The position numbers and the translations under genes are program-made. DNA of 20,917 bases. It comes from Acanthaster planci (Eukaryota > Echinodermata > Asteroidea > Valvatida > Acanthasteridae). Each line of letters starts with the position of its first letter. Position 1 is the first letter of the stretch. The stretch spans positions 78,816-99,732 of the forward strand of contig NW_019091677.1 of the NCBI RefSeq assembly GCF_001949145.1, given 5' to 3'. This document shows positions 18,401 to 20,917 of the stretch, piece after piece. Under the pieces are notes generated by a model. It was not told the DNA's origin, ran no database searches, and saw only the letters and a program-made list of their open reading frames with translations.

Positions 18401-20917
18401 ATACCTTAAGTTAATTCCTCCAAACCCCTGAAAATGTACAGTTTTATTCACTGGAAATTTCAAGATTGGAGTAACTTGTGGTTTTCAAGGAAATACGACT
18501 GTTGGGAGTTTTAGGACAAGCAGACAACATCCCATGGACAAGGAAATCAACAGTACTGAAGACAAGAACTGTATCTTACCAGTGGTAGAATCCTCAGTGG
18601 TGGGTGCTGATTCAGTGGTGAGTTTGGGTTCCGTGGTTGGAACAACAGGCTCAGTTGTCGGGGCCTCTTCAGTGGTACCACATGGAACGTAGGTACTCTC
18701 ACAGCACTGGAAGCGGACGCTGTAGTCATAACACTTGAAGGGCTGACGGTTGTTATTGGCAAAGTCTAAACAGAGGAAACCTACATGGGGCAGGCAGGTA
18801 AAGTTCTGACCCGTCTGATGGGCACTAACACTGTGGTCTGAGCTCAGCACACATTCGATGTCCCTTGGATTCTCGCAAATTTCTCCTGGGTGGGCTTCTA
18901 AGAGATCTCCAAGGACCTCAAAGTCACCATGGGGACTGTCACTGTCATCATAGTAGGGTGACCACTCACAGTCTAACTCATGATGAGGTACACAAACTAA
19001 TGAAGGGAAAAGAGGATAAAGGAGATTGTACAAGATGGATACAGACACTGGCGGGCACTTGCCTTTCTAAACATTGTTTTTTTCCCTGTTTCTTGTCCAG
19101 AACTTAATTCTGCAGAGCCTCCATTGGAATGGCAGGTCAAATCAACAATGAAACTTGGCGTAAATATAAATTGTATCTGAACAGTAAACACTCGCATGGA
19201 GTAAAGTTCTATTTCACTGGAAACTGAATATTACTTCATAACTGATTTAATAAGTGCGATTCACAATAGTGCGCCACCAAGAGTTTGCAATGCGTTGGCC
19301 AATCACAACGAGCGAAATTTGTCGATCCTTTCCAAACGCACATTGGGTCGACAAATTTGGAGCTGTTGATAAAAATTATGGAACTTATAAGGATTGCAGA
19401 GGCACTGAAAACTACAGAAAAAATCCAGTTGTCAGTGACTGGTGCCTGGAAATGGTCATCTCATTGTGTGAGACAAAAGTAATGTATAACAGAATGTGAG
19501 GGAAAAATATCAAAATCCACTCCCATTATTTCCCTTTTGCCTCTAATATTTCTGACTAACAATCAACAAACCTGTAGTCTGTGGTTCTTCAGTAGTGGAT
19601 TCTGTCGTTGTGCTCGGAGGAGGAGTTGACTCAACTGTGGTTGATTCAGCAAGAGTTGTGGATGGCCATCCAGGGGTTGTCTCAATGACAGTGGTGGATT
19701 CTGGTGGTTCAGCTGTTGTTGGTGGAGGGGCTTCTGTTGATCCACAGATGGTGTATTTCTCCTCACAGCACTGAACCCGGATGGCATAATCCAGACATTT
19801 TTGGTTTTCATCATCATAGCAAGCCAGGCCAAGGTCTGTGCTGCACTGCACATCTTGAATTGTCATGTCAGCTGGGACGCTGTGGTCACGAGCTAGGACA
19901 CACTCAATATCATCTGGTTCAGCACAGACTCCCTCATACCGTTCGTCATTCAAGAAGTCAGCAATGAACTCAAACTCATAGGGTAAGTCATTAGGCTGGC
20001 CTTCTTCGCCATCCAGGTAAGAACTCCATTTGCAGACTTTTTGGTAGCCTGGAACACATTCTGTGGTACATATTTGAGGATAAATTACGGTAGGAAGATG
20101 GATGATATTTACCTTGAGCAGAAGCACCCCCTCAGTGGTTGAAAAGAGCCATGTTGTGGGGAGAGTTCATTTTGTTTTTAGCAATGCAACTGCAAAGGCT
20201 TGCATTTCATAGCTATTCGTAAACCAGTGAAATGTAGCTCCCACCAAAGTAGCCTCCATTACCTGAAAACTTGTGCCCTCTCTTGATCAGGCTCAAAGCA
20301 GATTGCTTTTTCAACTTCACCATCCTTTTTAATGTTTTCGTCCATGTTCATCAATACCCATTTCATTTACCGCACTTTTCTCAAAAAACTGGGAACCATG
20401 AATGAATACTGGTAATTTAATCCTAGCCAATGAAGTTATCTGTTCAGAGAAAATTATTTTCCTTAACAAATTCCCACATCGTATTTACGGTCCAAAAGAT
20501 TATCAGAAAATTTTAAAAATATCCTAATGTTTTTACACTTCAAAGAAACATATAATACTTTAGAAATAACACAGCTACCGAAACTCACCAGTGGTGCTGG
20601 GTACTTCCACAGTAGTGCTTTCAACAACATCTGGAGTAGTTGATGGAATGTTAGTGGTTGATTCCACAACCGTTGACTGTTCAGTGGTGCTCTCAGCTGT
20701 TGTGGACTCAATAGTTGTAACAACTGTTGTGGGTGGCTCTGTTGATTCCACTGTAGTTGGTTCGGCTGTTGTAGATTCTGGAGGGGTTGATTCTACAGTT
20801 GTGGATTCTGGAAGAGTTGACTCCATGGTAGTAGAAGCAGGTGGTGTGGACTCAACTGTTGTGGATTCTGGGGGTGTGGACTCAACAGTTGTGGATTCTG
20901 GAGGGGTGGACTCAACG
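15145..20917 (-). CDS. 3' part of a secreted mucin-type gene: four WxxW (CysD) modules, PTS linkers and C-terminal cystine knot (8 exons, partial)
   Basis: Joining exons 20589-20917, 19572-20060, 18580-18996, 17792-17985, 17032-17533, 16668-16712, 16000-16377 and 15145-15455 on the minus strand gives one unbroken frame of 887 residues ending in TAA. Every junction has a GT donor and an AG acceptor. Approximate order: PTS (1-109), WxxW module 1 + PTS (110-272), module 2 + PTS (273-411), module 3 + long PTS (412-643), short PTS (644-658), module 4 + short PTS (659-784), cystine knot (785-887). Each WxxW module has ten cysteines, as CysD domains of gel-forming mucins do. The family is secreted, O-glycosylated in the PTS parts and assembled by disulfides through the knot. 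The 5' end lies beyond the right edge, so signal peptide and any VWD domains are not seen. No AATAAA was found within about 2 kb after the stop on the minus strand. Family assignment is firm; orthology to a named mucin is not claimed. Confidence 0.92.
16000..16377 (-). CDS. Mucin exon g: WxxW (CysD) module 4 (WTPW) plus short PTS tail
   Basis: The exon is 378 bp, phase 1-1. The acceptor is CTCATACCAG| and the donor ACATCAA|GTAAGT. The joined first codon is C|CT (Pro), then CKPIYEKVCEWTPWMDDDEG. Ten cysteines are in the CysD spacing, uninterrupted by an intron. The W-T-P-W signature is canonical and the flanking acidic DDDEGKVG...GEFEL is very close to module 3, suggesting these two are the most recent duplicates. 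There is an N-glycosylation sequon (NMT) before the fifth cysteine. The PTS tail is only about 20 residues (PVTTVAPTTESVPTS). It is the last module before the terminal knot exon, separated by a 544-bp intron. Confidence 0.93.
16668..16712 (-). CDS. Mucin exon f: 45-bp PTS micro-exon
   Basis: The exon is 45 bp and symmetric phase 1-1, coding for fifteen residues: Lys (joined codon A|AG), then LTTVESTPPPESTT. The acceptor TTGTAG| follows a long TTTCTTTTTC-type pyrimidine tract, and the donor is CACAC|GTAAGT, a full consensus. The peptide matches the VESTPPESTT repeat of exon a and the TVESTPPPSTT of exon b, which supports it as a real coding exon. Because it is symmetric it could be skipped or included without changing frame. 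It lies between introns of 319 bp and 290 bp. Confidence 0.8.
17032..17533 (-). CDS. Mucin exon e: second half of WxxW module 3 plus long repetitive PTS segment
   Basis: The exon is 502 bp, phase 0 to phase 1. The acceptor is ACTCGGCAG| with the first codons GTG GTA ACC TGT (VVTC). The donor is ACAACAA|GTGAGT. The first about 44 residues complete module 3 with six cysteines (VTC, LVC, FC, ECC, VPC). Then come about 123 residues of PTS sequence. The first half is degenerate (KPVSTTK, TEGPEPTTE types). The second half is a regular twelve-residue repeat, ESTTQPESTIPV, about 4.5 copies, encoded by 36-bp tandem units. No cysteine occurs after the module. The acceptor has only a modest pyrimidine tract, so its strength rests mainly on the homology of the joined module. 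The next intron is 319 bp. Confidence 0.88.
17040..17225 (-). repeat. Coding minisatellite, 36-bp unit, in mucin exon e
   Basis: Four full 36-bp copies run 17064-17099, 17100-17135, 17136-17171 and 17172-17207, with partial copies on both sides (about 17040-17063 and 17208-17225). The copies differ at only a few positions. Each unit encodes the twelve residues ESTTQPESTIPV on the minus strand. The repeat also leaves the plus strand open, which is a shadow frame. Copy number is expected to vary between alleles. Confidence 0.93.
17792..17985 (-). CDS. Mucin exon d: first half of WxxW (CysD) module 3 (WTPW)
   Basis: The exon is 194 bp, phase 1 to phase 0. The acceptor reads TTTGAATATAG| and the donor AAGCAG|GTGTGT. 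The joined first codon is G|AA (Glu), then CVDVVEKHCKWTPWLDDEE. It holds the first four of the ten module cysteines and the canonical W-T-P-W signature. It ends with a sequon and the residues NETKQ, the same position where module 4 reads NMTKQ. The remaining six cysteines are in exon e, 258 bp further on. The alignment with unsplit module 4 (TKQ followed by a hydrophobic pair and C) makes the junction convincing. This is the only WxxW module in view that is interrupted by an intron. Confidence 0.9.
18150..18276. repeat. Nested inverted repeat (MITE-like hairpin) in a mucin intron
   Basis: A 14-bp arm, CCATTACTGCAGTT at 18150-18163, is matched exactly in inverse at 18263-18276. Inside it a second pair, CTTGACCA (18195-18202) and TGGTCAAG (18218-18225), is also perfect, and the stretch between shows partial pairing (CACACTC against GAGTGTG). 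This is the shape of a small, mostly palindromic element lying in the intron between exons c and d. I see no clear target duplication. Confidence 0.55.
18580..18996 (-). CDS. Mucin exon c: WxxW (CysD) module 2, WSPY variant, plus PTS tail
   Basis: The exon is 417 bp and symmetric phase 1-1. The acceptor reads CCCTTCATTAG| and the donor CCACTG|GTAAGA. The joined first codon is G|TT (Val), then CVPHHELDCEW. Ten cysteines sit in the CysD pattern. The signature is W-S-P-Y, again a tyrosine in place of the second tryptophan. There is an N-glycosylation sequon (NFT) just before the fifth cysteine. About 33 residues rich in TTE and PTTE units follow the last cysteine. It is preceded by a 575-bp intron and followed by a 594-bp one. 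Reading on past the donor meets a hydrophobic stretch and then a stop; I read this as intron, since the donor keeps the phase and domain order. Confidence 0.93.
19572..20060 (-). CDS. Mucin exon b: WxxW (CysD) module 1, WSSY variant, plus PTS tail
   Basis: The exon is 489 bp, phase 1 to phase 1. The acceptor reads ...GTACCACAG| and the donor ACAG|GTTTGT, a weaker donor than the others. The joined first codon is G|AA (Glu), followed by CVPGYQKVCKW. The module spans about 105 residues with ten cysteines in the CysD spacing (C, CKW, VC, IEC, QC, AC, KC, CC, IC). The signature is W-S-S-Y, so the second tryptophan of WxxW is replaced by tyrosine. About 58 Thr/Ser/Pro-rich residues follow, including TVESTPPPSTT, related to the repeat of exon a. 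The sequon position used in modules 3 and 4 is lost here (ADMT). It is separated from exon a by a 528-bp intron. Confidence 0.93.
20589..20917 (-). CDS. Mucin exon a (right edge, incomplete): Pro/Thr/Ser-rich O-glycosylation segment
   Basis: The minus-strand frame is open from the window edge to the donor. It encodes about 109 residues made almost only of T, S, P, E and V. The edge-proximal part is a ten-residue repeat of the form VESTPPESTT (30 bp per unit), degenerating downstream into VESTT and AESTT units. There is no cysteine. The exon ends ...ACCACTG|GTGAGT with the donor at 20588-20583, leaving a phase 1 codon (G) completed by the next exon. The role inferred from composition is a dense O-glycan carrier between cysteine-rich modules. 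The start of this exon lies outside the window, and more repeat copies may follow there. Confidence 0.85.

Noticed and set aside
19254-19499. Plus-strand 81-codon frame in the intron between exons b and c
   Set aside because: No family recognised, overlaps another frame on the same strand and spans an inverted repeat; probably chance.
1-20917. CRISPR array, bacterial operon or ribosome-binding-site structure
   Set aside because: The window is eukaryotic by its spliced mucin gene and repeats; the tandem arrays have no spacer-repeat pattern.

Overview
This is eukaryotic, metazoan DNA. There is one clear gene, broken into short exons with GT..AG introns of roughly 260-595 bp. It sits among long gene-free stretches carrying transposon relics, tRNA-like SINE fragments, minisatellites and a dispersed palindromic motif (TACATGTACATGTA). 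The family of the gene (10-cysteine WxxW/CysD modules, Pro/Thr/Ser-rich linkers and a C-terminal cystine knot) is that of secreted gel-forming mucins. Repeat content and genome style suggest a marine invertebrate deuterostome such as an amphioxus, echinoderm or hemichordate. The sequence alone does not let me choose between these.

Layout. (1) 1-6700: no certain gene. It is rich in TACATG palindromes and holds a GC/CpG-rich patch at about 2120-2920, a 529-bp foldback element (3889-4417), a 99-bp-period minisatellite (5349-5722) beside a tRNA-like SINE relic, and a second tRNA-like relic near 6700-6790. Two possible isolated exons (minus 249-339, plus 2830-2918) are weak calls. (2) 6700-9500: a promoter-like CpG-containing patch (7320-7566), a non-autonomous hAT-like element with an almost perfect 8-bp target duplication (7712-8666), a small terminal-inverted-repeat element (8771-9126) and a second promoter-like patch (9290-9480). 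(3) 9500-15144: AT-rich, no convincing gene, with one tRNA-like relic and small repeats. (4) 15145-20917, minus strand: the 3' part of a mucin-type gene, open at the right edge.

The mucin part. Eight exons can be placed with consensus splice sites and a continuous frame, giving 887 residues from the window edge to a TAA stop. In coding order these are: a PTS exon (cut by the window edge), WxxW module 1 + PTS, WxxW module 2 + PTS, WxxW module 3 (split over two exons) + a long repetitive PTS stretch, a 45-bp PTS micro-exon, WxxW module 4 + short PTS, and a terminal cystine-knot exon. All introns but one are phase 1, so nearly every exon is a symmetric 1-1 module. The exception is a phase 0 intron inside module 3. 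The expected product is a secreted, heavily O-glycosylated, disulfide-linked mucus or matrix glycoprotein. Any N-terminal VWD-type domains would lie beyond the right edge.

The most notable observations are the mixed WxxW/WxxY chemistry of the four modules, the single split module, the absence of a VWC domain before the knot, and three distinct classes of small DNA transposon to the left.
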